64,000 nt of DNA from contig NZ_LN831051.1 in assembly GCF_001457635.1 (NCBI RefSeq), forward strand, positions 124,001 through 188,000, given 5' to 3'. The notes under the pieces are model-generated. The model made no database searches. It saw only the letters and a list, made by a program, of their open reading frames with translations, and had not been told where the DNA came from. A program made the position numbers and the translations under genes. This stretch comes from Streptococcus pneumoniae. Its GTDB lineage: Bacteria; Bacillota; Bacilli; Lactobacillales; Streptococcaceae. Below are positions 25,586-37,990 of the stretch, piece by piece; position 1 is the first letter of the stretch, and every line of letters begins with the position of its first letter.

Positions 25586-26717
25586 CTAAAGCTCCTTTTA
25601 TTTTATCTAAATAAGCATCTATAATAATTTGACGAGAAAAATATTGCTCTATATACATTCTCCCTTGAAGTCCCATCTCTTTTCGTTTTTCATTTTCTAG
25701 ACCTAAAAAAACTTCCAATATAGAGACTAGTTCCTCAACATTTCCCCCTTGAAATATATAGCCTGTCTCTCTATCTTTAACAATTTCTTTGCAACCTGGA
25801 TTATCTGTCGTAATTAAAACACGTCCTGAACTAGCGTTTTCTAGTAATACATTGCTCATTCCTTCACCATACACACTGGGATGGATAATTGCATGGGAAC
25901 GGGTAATATGAGGTATCACATCTTTTTGTTGTCCCAAATAATAAACGATTCCTTTTTTTTCTAAGTCACAAATTTTAAGTTCATAATTACTCTCTGTCGG
26001 TTCTATAAAGCCAATAATATTAAACTCTGTTTTGGGATATCGACTCTTAATAATTTGGGCAGCAGCCAGATAAGTATCTATACCTTTTTCTTTTAATATC
26101 CTACCAATAAAATTAAAAACGATTGTTTCTCCTTGAATTCCATTTCCACCATTTGGATACTGTTGCACAGGATACTTTTCAATGTTCACTCCTGACCCAG
26201 GTATCAGCTTAGAGTCACCCAAAATCAAGCCAAGAGTTTTTAACATTTTCATATTATATTCATTTTGAAAAAAAACACAATTTGATTTCCTAAAAGAAAT
26301 TCTAAACAGTAATAACACCAGGCTTCTTACACAAGAACCCATTGTTAAGACACTACCTAAACCTGTTACGTTATTTATATATTTTATTCCTAAAATTGTT
26401 GCAGCTAGGCTAGCATATACATTTGGTTTCACGGTATATGTCAAGACTACATCCGGTCTATATTTTCTCAATAATCTTATATAACTAAGAAATAGACGAA
26501 TATCTTTTAAAGGGTTTATTCCTCTTCTATCAATAGTAATATCTTCATACTCAAATTGAATAGACTTCATCAACTCTATCTTATCTCCATAAGGACATGA
26601 CACTAGCACTTCATACCCATACTCAACTAGTGACTCTATAACTTCTTTTCGAAAACAATAGATATCATCGTCATGATTAGTTATTAACATAATTTTTTTC
26701 TTTTGTAAATTCATCAA
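25578..26717 (-). CDS. GT4-family glycosyltransferase (first after wze)
   Basis: A 379-aa GT-B enzyme. The acceptor domain has [18 protein letters not shown] and [16 protein letters not shown]; the latter is shared with PglA/capsular GalNAc- and GalA-type transferases that act on amino-trideoxy sugars bound to lipid. The donor domain shows [17 protein letters not shown] near 200 and [20 protein letters not shown] near 280-300 (E-x7-E). It is the first gene after wze, where other serotypes carry the WchA initiator; it has no membrane helix and is not an initiator. It probably adds GalA to lipid-bound AATGal. About 137 bp of featureless AT-rich DNA separates it from wze. Confidence 0.85.
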   Translation of the reverse strand: MMNLQKKKIMLITNHDDDIYCFRKEVIESLVEYGYEVLVSCPYGDKIELMKSIQFEYEDITIDRRGINPLKDIRLFLSYIRLLRKYRPDVVLTYTVKPNVYASLAATILGIKYINNVTGLGSVLTMGSCVRSLVLLLFRISFRKSNCVFFQNEYNMKMLKTLGLILGDSKLIPGSGVNIEKYPVQQYPNGGNGIQGETIVFNFIGRILKEKGIDTYLAAAQIIKSRYPKTEFNIIGFIEPTESNYELKICDLEKKGIVYYLGQQKDVIPHITRSHAIIHPSVYGEGMSNVLLENASSGRVLITTDNPGCKEIVKDRETGYIFQGGNVEELVSILEVFLGLENEKRKEMGLQGRMYIEQYFSRQIIIDAYLDKIKGALDE

Positions 26718-26854
26718 AATAATCTTCCTAAAATATAATTAACCGCTACTCCATTATCCTTTACAACTATCATTTTAAAAATAGTAATTTTCTATAAGTA
26801 ATTGTTTCCAAATTGTGACACTTTAAAATTCTATACACATATAGAACTTACAAA

Positions 26855-27520
26855 CTATTTACGACCGTAAACTCCATACTTATCAACCGAGATATCCAAT
26901 TTATTTAAAACAACTCCCAGGAACAGTTTCCCTGTTTGTTCTAATTGTTGTTTCGCTTTTTGGACATCACGTTTATTCGCCTCACCTGTTGCTGTTATCA
27001 AGATGGACGCATCACACTTTTGAGTGATAATTGCCGCATCAATAACAATTCCAATAGGTGGTGTATCAACAATGATATAATCAAAATATTTACGCAATGT
27101 TTCAATCATATCATTAAAATTTTTACTTTGTAACAAGGCTGTAGGGTTTGGTGATACAGATCCCGATTGAACTACAAATAAATTTTCAATATTTGTATCA
27201 CATAAACCGTGAGATAAATCAGCTGTCCCAGATAAAAATTCTGTTAGCCCTGTAATTTTTTCACGAGATTTAAAAAATCCTGACATAACTGAATTTCGAA
27301 TATCGCCATCGAACAAAAGAGTTTTATAGCCTGCACGCGCAAATGACATTGCTATATTTACGGAAGTAGTTGTTTTTCCTTCCCCCGGATTAACAGAAGT
27401 AACGGAAATTACTTTTAGTTTATCTCCGCTCAACTGTATATTTGTACACAAGGTATTGTAATATTCTTCTGCCTTCTTAATGAACTCCAGTTTTTTTTGT
27501 GCTATTTCTAATGTCGGCAT
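26855..27520 (-). CDS. wze: capsule autophosphorylating tyrosine kinase Wze (CpsD)
   Basis: A BY-kinase of 221 aa that, with Wzd, controls polymer length and attachment. It has Walker A SVNPGEGKTTTSVNIA at about 42-57, Walker A' TLLFDGDIR near 69, and Walker B IIVDTPP near 150. The C-terminal tyrosine cluster is only DKYGVYGRK (two Tyr), shorter than the several YGx repeats of well-studied pneumococcal versions. It lies 9 bp after wzd. Tyrosine phosphorylation of this tail is reversed by Wzh. Confidence 0.95.
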   Translation of the reverse strand: MPTLEIAQKKLEFIKKAEEYYNTLCTNIQLSGDKLKVISVTSVNPGEGKTTTSVNIAMSFARAGYKTLLFDGDIRNSVMSGFFKSREKITGLTEFLSGTADLSHGLCDTNIENLFVVQSGSVSPNPTALLQSKNFNDMIETLRKYFDYIIVDTPPIGIVIDAAIITQKCDASILITATGEANKRDVQKAKQQLEQTGKLFLGVVLNKLDISVDKYGVYGRK

Positions 27521-27529
27521 CTCTCTCTC

Positions 27530-28222
27530 CTATTTCAACTTACCCAAGTTTGGTACAACTCCCAAAAGTGTCATCTGCAGTGCATTTTCGATATCTTCCG
27601 GACGTTTCACACGAGTGTCCAAAAGTTCAAGAAGAAGAACTATAACACTAGTTCCAATCACCCCTGCCAAAAAACCAATTAGTGTATTGCGTTTAATATT
27701 TGGCGAAGACGGTGATATCGCCGGTCTTGCCTCCTCCAGTGTTGTCACATCAGAAACACGAGTAATACTGATAATTTTTTGAGCAGCTACTTCTCTTAAA
27801 GAGTTAGCGATACGGCTTGCCTCTTCAGGAACTCGATCACTAACTGAAACAGAGACAATACGGGTATCAACTGGTACTGTTACTTTAATTTTATTAGCCA
27901 AACCTTTTGGCATCAAATCTAGTTTCAAATCAGAAATAACTTCCTCCAAAACATCCTGCGATAGGACAATTTCACGATAGTCTTTAACCAAGTATGCTCC
28001 TGCCTGCAAGTCTTGATTGGTTAAACCAGGCTTCTCTCCCTGATTACGGTTAACTACATAAATCCGAGTCGTACTAGTAAACTCAGGTTTGATAACAAAA
28101 GTACTGTAGGCAAAAGCAACTGAAGAAGTTATAATTGCCACTAATAAAATGACCAACTTTCTTTTCCATAAAGCTCTGAATAGTTGCAATACATCGATTT
28201 CCAAAGTGTTTTGTTCCTTCAT
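27530..28222 (-). CDS. wzd: capsule chain-length/kinase-activator protein Wzd (CpsC)
   Basis: A 230-aa polysaccharide co-polymerase (Wzz-type). It has two membrane helices (about residues 20-40 and 175-197) flanking an extracellular domain with [15 protein letters not shown], and a proline-rich segment ([15 protein letters not shown]) before the second helix. The cytoplasmic tail activates the partner kinase Wze. It is encoded 8 bp after wzh and 9 bp before wze. Intact and of normal length. Confidence 0.95.
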   Translation of the reverse strand: MKEQNTLEIDVLQLFRALWKRKLVILLVAIITSSVAFAYSTFVIKPEFTSTTRIYVVNRNQGEKPGLTNQDLQAGAYLVKDYREIVLSQDVLEEVISDLKLDLMPKGLANKIKVTVPVDTRIVSVSVSDRVPEEASRIANSLREVAAQKIISITRVSDVTTLEEARPAISPSSPNIKRNTLIGFLAGVIGTSVIVLLLELLDTRVKRPEDIENALQMTLLGVVPNLGKLK

Positions 28223-28230
28223 ATTTTCTC

Positions 28231-28962
28231 CTAAATTAATTGATCCATTATAATTTTTCTGGGATTATCTACAAAAAGTTCTTTCGCTTTTTTCGCTCCA
28301 TATTTCTTAGCAATGATATCATATGCCTGTTGCATATATGGAGGTCTACTGTCTAAATTGTGCATGTCACTTGCAACTACATGAACTAAATCACGTTCCA
28401 AAAAATACCGAGCTCTCTTTTTCATGAATTTATATTTTTCACCAAAGAACTTAGGTTTTGAAACATGATAACTATTTATCTGAGTATAGCACCCCATATC
28501 AATCAGTTCACGAACACGTTTTTCGTTATTCTCTAAAGCATCATAACGTTCAATATGAGCAATTACTGGCGTGATTCCCAACATCAAAATATTGCTCAAT
28601 CCCGTATGAATCTGACGATAGGAAGTATGCATGCTAAACTCAATCAAGGCATAACGACTATCATTAAGGGTAGGAATTTCTTTTTTTTCTAGCTTTTCTA
28701 GAGCATCCAGAGTATAGTATATCTCTGCGCCATAAGCAATGACTAAATCATCTGCTACTTCTTTTGCAATTTCCCGAACCTGAAGAAAGTTTTCTGCTAT
28801 CTTCTCTTCCGGAGTTTCAAACATGCCCTTGCGACGGTGAGAGGTAGAGACAATGGTTCTCACCCCCTGCCTGTAGGATTCTGCCAAGAGAGCCTTGCTT
28901 TCCTCTCTTGACTTGGGACCATCATCTACATCAAAGACGATGTGCGAATGGATGTCTATCAT
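28231..28962 (-). CDS. wzh: capsule tyrosine-protein phosphatase Wzh (CpsB)
   Basis: A manganese-dependent PHP-family phosphatase of 243 aa that dephosphorylates the Wze tail. Metal-binding motifs are visible: [15 protein letters not shown] at residues 2-16 (HxH), the Glu in YGAEIYY near 100, PVIAHIERY near 133, and [13 protein letters not shown] near 200. The gene starts 1 bp before the wzg stop codon. Intact. Confidence 0.95.
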   Translation of the reverse strand: MIDIHSHIVFDVDDGPKSREESKALLAESYRQGVRTIVSTSHRRKGMFETPEEKIAENFLQVREIAKEVADDLVIAYGAEIYYTLDALEKLEKKEIPTLNDSRYALIEFSMHTSYRQIHTGLSNILMLGITPVIAHIERYDALENNEKRVRELIDMGCYTQINSYHVSKPKFFGEKYKFMKKRARYFLERDLVHVVASDMHNLDSRPPYMQQAYDIIAKKYGAKKAKELFVDNPRKIIMDQLI

Positions 28963-28963
28963 T

Positions 28964-30418
<1,455 letters not shown>

Positions 30419-30439
30419 CTATACCTTGAACATCATACA

Positions 30440-30468
30440 ATTATATCACTTTTTTACGGTAATGTCTA
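30440..30468 (-). promoter_or_regulatory. capsule operon promoter
   Basis: On the minus strand TAGACA (30463-30468) and TATAAT (30440-30445) are separated by 17 bp, giving a start about 25 bp before wzg. It is the expected single promoter for the whole capsule operon. A RUP begins about 60 bp upstream, so mobile DNA has not damaged the hexamers. Confidence 0.8.
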
Positions 30469-30529
30469 CACCTTTATTTTCACTATCTGCATCTTTAAGT
30501 ATCTTAGTAGACTTCCCGCGAACCAAAAA

Positions 30530-30636
30530 TATAGTAAAATGAAATAAGAATAGGACAAATCAATCAGGACAGTCAAATCGATTTCTAACAATGTTTTAGA
30601 ATCAGATGTGTACTATTCTAGTTTCAATATAATATA
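30530..30636. repeat. RUP element upstream of the capsule promoter
   Basis: A 107-bp repeat from TATAGTAAAATGAAATAAG to the end near 30636, with the internal GGACAAATCAATCAGGACAG signature shared with the RUPs at 37809, 40505 and 57485. It is non-coding and thought to be mobilised by IS630-Spn1 transposase, whose relic lies next to it. Confidence 0.88.
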
Positions 30637-31374
30637 GTACACAATGTGGTATAATCTTCTTATGGCATATTCAATAGATTTTCGTAAAAAAGTTCTCTCT
30701 TATTGTGAGCGAACAGGTAGTATAACAGAAGCATCACACGTTTTCCAAATCTCACGTAATACCATTTATGGCTGGTTAAAGCTAAAAGAGAAAACAGGAG
30801 AGCTAAACCACCAAGTAAAAGGAACAAAACCAAGAAAAGTTGATAGAGATAGACTTAAAAACTATCTTACTGACAATCCAGACGCTTATTTGACTGAAAT
30901 AGCTTCTGACTTTGGCTGTCATCCAACTACCATCCACTATGCGCTCAAAGCTATGGGCTACACTCGAAAAAAGAACCACACCTACTATGAACAAGACCCA
31001 GAAAAAGTAGCCTTATTTCTTAAGAATTTTAATAGTTTAAAGCACCTAGCACCTGTTTAGATTGACGAAACAGGATTCGATACTTATTTTTATCGAGAAT
31101 ATGGTCGCTCATTAAAAGGTCAGTTAAGAAGAGGCAAAGTATCTGGAAGAAGATATCAGAGAATTTCTTTGGTTGCAGGTCTAACAAATGAATGGTGAGT
31201 TAATCGCTCCAATGACTTACGAAGAGACGATGACGAGCGACTTTTTTGAAGCTTGGTTTCAGAAGTTTCTCTTACCAACATTAACCACACCATCGGTTAT
31301 TATTATGGATAATGCAAGATTCCATAGAATGGGTAAGTTAGAACTTTTATGCGAGGAGTTTGGGTATAAACTTT

Positions 31375-32838
31375 GGCTCTATAATATTTGTAGTGGGTAA
31401 ATCCCTTATAGATATTATGGAGCCTATTTTGTTGTAGAAAAAAAGTCCCATATGACCTATAATGAAAAGCGACCAAACAACTCATTAGAAAGATTCATAT
31501 GGAACAATTACATTTTATCACAAAACTGCTCGATATTAAAGACCCAAACATCAAGATTCTAGATATCATCAATATGGATACCCACAAAGAAATTATCGCT
31601 AAGCTGGATTATGAGGCTCCATCTTGCCCTGATTGTGGAAGTCTAATGAAGAAATATGACTTTCAAAAACCGTCTAAGATCCCTTATCTTGAAACGACTG
31701 GTATGCCTACTAGAATTCTCCTTAGAAAGCGTCGATTCAAGTGCTATCACTGTTCAAAAATGATGGTCGCTGAAACTTCTATCGTCAAGAAGAATCACCA
31801 AATCCCTCGTATCATCAACCAAAAGATTGCTCAAAAGTTAATTGAAAAGATTTCTATGACTGATATTGCCCATCAGCTTTCCATCTCAACTTCAACTGTT
31901 ATTCGTAAGCTCAATGATTTTCACTTTAAACATGATTTTTCTTGTCTTCCTGAGATTATGTCTTGGGATGAGTATGCTTTTACAAAGGGAAAGATGAGCT
32001 TCATTGCGCAAGATTTTAACAATCTCAATATCATCACTGTTCTTGAGGGTAGAACACAAGCTATCATTCGAAATCACTTTCTTCGCTACGATAGAGTTGT
32101 CCGATGTCGCGTCAAAATCATTACTATGGATATGTTTAGCCCTTACTATGACTTGGCTAAACAGTTTCGCTTTCAAATTTCTAGGCTCAGGCTGAAACAG
32201 TCTCCCAGACTGTTTCACTCCCGAATGCTAAAATCGTGTTGGATCGCTTTCACATTGTACAACATCTTAGCCGTGCTATGAGTCGTGTGCGTGTTCAAAT
32301 CATAAATCAGTTTCATCGAAAATCCCATGAATACAAGGCTATCAAGCGCTACTGGAAACTCATTCAATAGGATAGTCGTAAACTGAGTGATAAACATTTT
32401 TATCGTCCTACTTTTCGTATGCATTGAACCAATAAAGAGATTTTAAACAAGCTTTTGAGTTATTCGGAAGACTTGAAACACCACTATCAACTCTATCAGC
32501 TCTTGCTTTTTCATTTCCAGAATAAGGAACCAGAGAAATTTTTCGGACTTATTGAGGACAATCTTAAGCAGGTTCATCCTATTTTTCAGACTGTCTTTAA
32601 AACCTTCCTCAAAGATAAAGAAAAGATTGTCAACGCCCTTCAACTACACTATTCTAACGCCAAACTGGAAGCGACCAATAATCTCATCAAACTTATCAAG
32701 CGCAATGCCTTTGGTTTTCGAAACTTTGAAAACTTCAAAAAACGGATTTTCATCGCTCTGAACATCAAAAAAGAAAGGACGAAATTTGTCCTTTCTCGAG
32801 CTTAGCTGACTTCAACCCACTACAGTTGACAAAGAGCC
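31375..32838 (+). mobile_element. IS1167-type element, defective, copy 2, inside IS630
   Basis: Another 1464-bp copy with the same terminal repeats as 16592-18055. By eye it differs from that copy only at two bases near 31404-31406. It is flanked by TAAACTTT on the left and TAAGCTTT on the right: an 8-bp target duplication with one mismatch, as expected for ISL3 elements. Removing it rejoins the IS630 reading frame (GYKL then LPLPPYSPEY). Confidence 0.92.
31499..32805 (+). pseudogene. ISL3 transposase, inactivated (IS1167 copy 2)
   Basis: It carries exactly the lesions of copy 1: the hairpin-containing extra bases (perfect 21-nt palindrome at 32195-32215), the TAG near 32368 and the TGA near 32424. 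Open pieces are 31499-32281 and 32455-32805. Because the lesions are shared, the dead element was copied after it was inactivated, by transposase supplied in trans or by recombination. Confidence 0.88.
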
Positions 32839-32988
32839 TAAGCTTTTACCTCTTCCTCCCTACTCACCTGAGTACAATCCTATTGAGAAAACATGGGCTC
32901 ATATCAAAAAGCACCTCAAAAAGGTATTACCAAGTTGCAATACCTTTTATGAGGCTCTTTTGTCTTGTTCTTGTTTCAATTGACTATA

Positions 32989-33149
32989 TTATCAGTGTAA
33001 TAGTCTAATAGATAGTTAAATGTAGTTGGATTTCCACTAAAGGTTGATGAGTAAGTTTTTGTATCTGAACCTGATTGGCCGCAAGCAGCTAAAAGCAAAA
33101 CAGATGCAAAAGTCAGGCCTGCACTAAGGACACGCTTCTTTATGTTCAT
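32989..33149 (-). pseudogene. 5' stub of an AliB-like peptide-binding lipoprotein gene
   Basis: From the ATG at 33149 about 53 codons read MNIKKRVLSAGLTFASVLLLAACGQ and continue SGSDTKTYSSTFSGNP. This is a lipoprotein signal with lipobox LAAC and the start of an SBP_bac_5 domain like AliA/AliB. A ribosome site AAGGAG precedes it. The gene is cut at the IS630 end (GACTATA at about 32988). It is probably the remains of an ali-type gene that once lay between dexB and wzg. The stretch 33150-33307 beyond it holds the stub's leader and a possible weak terminator for dexB near 33225-33270. Confidence 0.75.
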
Positions 33150-33307
33150 CTTCTTTCTCCTTAATAGTGGGAATTTGTAAAGTTAATTGAATTTCGAGAA
33201 TGAAAGTTTATAAACCTTGGTTATAAAAAACAAAGGATTTCTGCTTTTTATACAGTCCTCCCTTGTTTTTATATGATTTCAATTTTAAATTTTTCTGCAA
33301 AAAATAT

Positions 33308-34924
<1,617 letters not shown>

Positions 34925-34974
34925 TCATTATTTTCATAATCTATAGTCTATGATAGCACTTTTTAAAATTTTGT

Positions 34975-34986
34975 GCAAGCGTTTGC
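34975..34986. promoter_or_regulatory. cre-like dyad upstream of dexB
   Basis: GCAAGCGTTTGC, close to a CcpA cre core, lies between dexB and the divergent DUF1846 gene, about 60 bp before dexB. It fits catabolite repression of an alpha-glucosidase. The match to the full 16-bp consensus is about 13 of 16. Confidence 0.4.
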
Positions 34987-35067
34987 TTAATCTTTTTAAT
35001 TTCTTTTTTAGCTCCGTAGTTTCCTAACTTCCAATTTTTTATTATAATAGAGTCCAGAGGTAAAAAA

Positions 35068-36552
35068 ATGAAAAAACAAGCTTTTAGTTCTGAACAGTAT
35101 TTGAATTTACAACGCGACCATATTTTGGAGCGCATTAACCAATTTGACGGCAAGCTCTACTTAGAGTTTGGCGGTAAAATGTTAGAAGATTTCCACGCTG
35201 CTCGTGTCCTTCCTGGTTATGAACCTGACAACAAAATCAAGCTCTTGCAAGAATTGAAAGAGCAGGTTGAGGTTGTGATTGCCATTAATGCTAGCAACAT
35301 TGAACATTCCAAAGCACGTGGCGACTTGGGCATTTCTTATGACCAAGAAGTTCTTCGTTTGATTGACAAATTCAATGAATTAGGGATTTTTGTTGGTTCC
35401 GTTGTCATTACACAATACGCTGGCCAACCCGCTGCAGATGCCTTCCTCAACCAACTTGAGAAAAACGGAATTGATTCTTATCTTCATTATCCAATCAAAG
35501 GATATCCGACGGATATGGATCACATCATTTCCCCAGAAGGCATGGGCAAAAACGACTACATCAAAACCAGTCGCAACTTGATTGTCGTAACCGCTCCTGG
35601 ACCCGGTTCTGGAAAATTGGCAACGTGTATGTCCAATATGTACCACGACCAAATCAATGGCATCAAGTCTGGCTACGCTAAATTTGAAACCTTCCCTGTT
35701 TGGAATCTTCCCCTTCATCATCCAGTTAACTTGGCTTATGAAGCTGCCACAGCTGACCTTGATGATGTCAACATGATTGACCCCTTCCATCTTCAAACCT
35801 ATGGAGAAACCACTGTCAACTACAACCGTGATATCGAAATCTTCCCAGTGCTCAAGCGCATGTTGGAACGTATTCTCGGAAAATCACCATACGCTTCACC
35901 GACAGATATGGGTGTCAACATGGTTGGTTTCGCTATTACAGATGACGAGGCTGCTGTCGAAGCTTCTAAACAAGAAATCATCCGCCGTTACTATCAAACA
36001 GTTCTTGACTTCAAAGCTGAAAAAGTTGGCGAAGCTGCCGTCAAGAAAATTGAGTTGCTCATGAACGACCTCGGTATCTCACCTGCAGACCGTAAGGTTG
36101 CTGTCGTTGCGCGCCAAAAAGCAGAAGAAACTGGTGGACCAGCCCTAGCCTTTGAATTGCCAAATGGGGAAATCGTCACTGGTAAGAACTCAGAACTCTT
36201 TGGGCCTACAGCCGCTGCCTTGATCAACGCCATCAAAAAATCAGCTGACATCGCTAAAGAAGTAAAACTAATCGAGCCTGAAGTTGTTAAGCCAATCCAA
36301 GGTCTTAAAATCGATCATCTCGGTAGCTGCAATCCACGCCTTCATTCAAATGAAATCCTGATTGCACTTGCTATCACAGCTACAGAAAATCCTGATGCTG
36401 CCCGCGCTATGGAAGAACTCGGCAACCTCAAAGGAAGCGAAGCCCACTCAACCATCATCTTGACTGATGAAGACAAGAATGTCCTTCGTAAACTGGGTAT
36501 CAACGTAACCTTTGACCCATACTACCAATACGACCGCTTATATCGTAAGTAA
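35068..36552 (+). CDS. DUF1846 family protein
   Basis: A 494-aa protein of the DUF1846 family, conserved in streptococci and other Firmicutes; the biochemical function is not known. It contains conserved segments such as [24 protein letters not shown] near 30-55, a nucleotide-loop-like [19 protein letters not shown] near 172-190, and [15 protein letters not shown] near 415. The glycine loop suggests nucleotide or phosphate binding, an inference. A TATAAT at 35043-35048 could be its -10. Ends with a terminator at 36560-36585. Confidence 0.85.
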   Translation: MKKQAFSSEQYLNLQRDHILERINQFDGKLYLEFGGKMLEDFHAARVLPGYEPDNKIKLLQELKEQVEVVIAINASNIEHSKARGDLGISYDQEVLRLIDKFNELGIFVGSVVITQYAGQPAADAFLNQLEKNGIDSYLHYPIKGYPTDMDHIISPEGMGKNDYIKTSRNLIVVTAPGPGSGKLATCMSNMYHDQINGIKSGYAKFETFPVWNLPLHHPVNLAYEAATADLDDVNMIDPFHLQTYGETTVNYNRDIEIFPVLKRMLERILGKSPYASPTDMGVNMVGFAITDDEAAVEASKQEIIRRYYQTVLDFKAEKVGEAAVKKIELLMNDLGISPADRKVAVVARQKAEETGGPALAFELPNGEIVTGKNSELFGPTAAALINAIKKSADIAKEVKLIEPEVVKPIQGLKIDHLGSCNPRLHSNEILIALAITATENPDAARAMEELGNLKGSEAHSTIILTDEDKNVLRKLGINVTFDPYYQYDRLYRK

Positions 36553-36559
36553 AGATTTC

Positions 36560-36585
36560 AACCTCTCCAGCCTCGGAGAGGTTTT
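36560..36585 (+). terminator. terminator after the DUF1846 gene
   Basis: AACCTCTCC-AGCCTC-GGAGAGGTT followed by a T-rich run, 8 bp after the stop codon. Confidence 0.85.
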
Positions 36586-36610
36586 CTCTCTGTCTCAGGA
36601 GCAACCTTTA

Positions 36611-36619
36611 TGATATAAT
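36611..36619 (+). promoter_or_regulatory. extended -10 promoter of luxS
   Basis: TGATATAAT (TG-n-TATAAT) lies 27 bp before the luxS ATG, which is preceded by GAAAGGA. No clear -35 is visible. Confidence 0.6.
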
Positions 36620-36646
36620 GAGAGAAGAAAACTGAAAGGATTTACC

Positions 36647-37129
36647 ATGTCAAAAGAAGTTATTGTCGAAAGTTTTGAACTTGACCACACCATTGTCAAA
36701 GCACCCTATGTTCGCTTGATTGGGGAAGAAACAGGACCAAAAGGAGACATCATCTCCAATTATGATATTCGCTTGGTGCAACCAAACGAAGACTCTATCC
36801 CTACTGCCGGCCTTCACACTATCGAGCACCTCTTAGCCAAACTCATCCGTACCCGCATTGACGGCATGATTGACTGTTCACCATTTGGTTGCCGCACAGG
36901 CTTCCACATGATTATGTGGGGACGTCACACCAGTGCTAAAATCGCAGCTGTTATCAAGGATTCGCTCAAGGAAATCGCTGAAACTACTACTTGGGAAGAT
37001 GTCCCAGGGACAACCATCGAATCTTGCGGAAACTACAAGGACCACAGCCTCTTCTCTGCTAAAGAATGGGCAAAACTCATCTTGGAACAAGGGATTTCAG
37101 ATGATGCCTTTGAACGTCATGTGATTTAA
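36647..37129 (+). CDS. luxS: S-ribosylhomocysteine lyase LuxS
   Basis: LuxS (160 aa) cleaves S-ribosylhomocysteine to homocysteine and DPD, the AI-2 precursor, within the activated methyl cycle. The metal-binding HxxEH motif appears as HTIEHLLAK near residue 54-62. The catalytic-region Cys is in [12 protein letters not shown] near 80-90, and the second metal Cys is near CGNYKDHSL around 127. Single gene with its own promoter. A group II intron remnant begins immediately after its stop codon, so the native terminator appears to be lost or displaced. Confidence 0.96.
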
Positions 37130-37808
37130 AATCGAGTAGGGGATAATCTCTAGCCCCTCTCACACCACCGTACGTGCCGTTCGGCATACGGCGGTTCAAC
37201 TAACTTTTAACGCATGTCGTTCAAGGTAATAATCCAAACACGAAACCAGTCCACGTTTTTCAAGGACTGGTTTTGATATAGCACGTTTAAGTACCGACTT
37301 CTGAGCTACTAATTGATAATGGTCGCCCCAGCCAGATACCTTATCTGCTATCCATTTAGGAACTCCTAACTTAAGCAATCCCCATAATCGTCTCGATTTC
37401 TTCTTCCATTGCTTCCAGATAATCACTCGTAGGCGAGTACGCAAGCGCTCATCTATGCTGGCGACTATACTTTTCATATTTCCCAATGAGAAATAGTTTA
37501 TCCATCCTCGAATGAATAAATTCAGTTGCTCTCGTGATTTACGCATATAGGTTACGACTACCTTTTTGAACTTTAGAGTTTGAGACCCCCTTATCCGCTA
37601 TATACGCCTTACTATCACGTTCCTGTTCGTAAAGCCACGATTTCGCTATCCCTTCCTCTGACGATTCTTATTTCCAGCGTCAGACTTAAAACGGTCTATC
37701 CCCAGACCGTTTTAATCCACTACCTCACGATAGTCAGGCTTGGGAATCGCTATTGGGTTCACCGGTAGTGGGTGCCCACCGAGGACTTACACCTCAGATA
37801 TTCAGATA
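37130..37808 (-). mobile_element. group II intron remnant
   Basis: On the minus strand the left edge (about 37133-37195) folds like group II domains V and VI: CCGCCGTATGCCGAACGGCA, then a hairpin GGGGCTAGAGATTATCCCC. Next comes the 3' part of the intron reverse transcriptase. The right portion, 37560-37808, resembles the 5' ribozyme domains (hairpins AAAACGGTCTGGGGATAGACCGTTTT split over 26 bases, and CCGGTGAACCC). Most of the reverse transcriptase is missing, so the intron is internally deleted. It lies directly after luxS and abuts a RUP. Confidence 0.65.
37196..37546 (-). pseudogene. group II intron reverse transcriptase/maturase, C-terminal fragment
   Basis: 116 codons corresponding to the maturase X-domain end of a group II intron protein: LNLFIRGWINYFSLGN, RLRVIIWKQWKKKSRRLW and a C-terminus ending DYYLERHALKVS. 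The reverse transcriptase palm (YADD region) is absent, so the protein is non-functional. Confidence 0.8.
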
Positions 37809-37915
37809 TATAGTAAAATGAAATAAGAACAGGACAAATCGTTCAGGACAGTCAAATCGATTTCTAACAATGTTTTAGAAGTAGATGTGTACTATTCTAG
37901 TTTCAACCTACTATA
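37809..37915. repeat. RUP element between luxS and clpL
   Basis: A 107-bp RUP with terminal TATAGTAAAATGAAATAAG and the complementary GTTTCAACCTACTATA. It is nearly identical to those at 30530 and 40505. Confidence 0.92.
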
Positions 37916-37990
37916 CGACATGCCCGTCGTACCTCAAAAGGAACCAGTTTTTTCAGCTGGCTCCTTCTTTTTTATCCTCAAAATTCTGTC

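Larger units (their letters stand above)
30662..32983 (+). pseudogene. IS630-family transposase (IS630-Spn1-like), interrupted
   Basis: The N-terminal part, 30662-31060, begins MAYSIDFRKKVLSYCERTG and has a winged/helix-turn-helix DNA-binding pair. It ends at a TAG after FNSLKHLAPV, where the next residues read IDETGFDTYFYREYG (first DDE Asp). A 4-bp duplication near 31185 shifts the frame, and the following piece, 31188 on, has SVIIMDNARFH (second Asp). IS1167 copy 2 then interrupts it. The tail resumes after 32838 with PLPPYSPEYNPIEKTWAHIK (the catalytic Glu) to TGA at 32981. Dead, with at least three lesions. Confidence 0.88.

Noticed and set aside
30530..30636. A CRISPR-like or small-RNA array formed by the repeated 107-bp units
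   Set aside because: The units are dispersed singly across the window, have terminal inverted repeats and TA flanks, and match RUP; there are no regular spacers or cas genes.
30662..31060. A stand-alone regulator of the capsule operon (138 aa, helix-turn-helix)
   Set aside because: The sequence is the DNA-binding half of an IS630 transposase, and the continuing DDE motifs follow in the neighbouring DNA.
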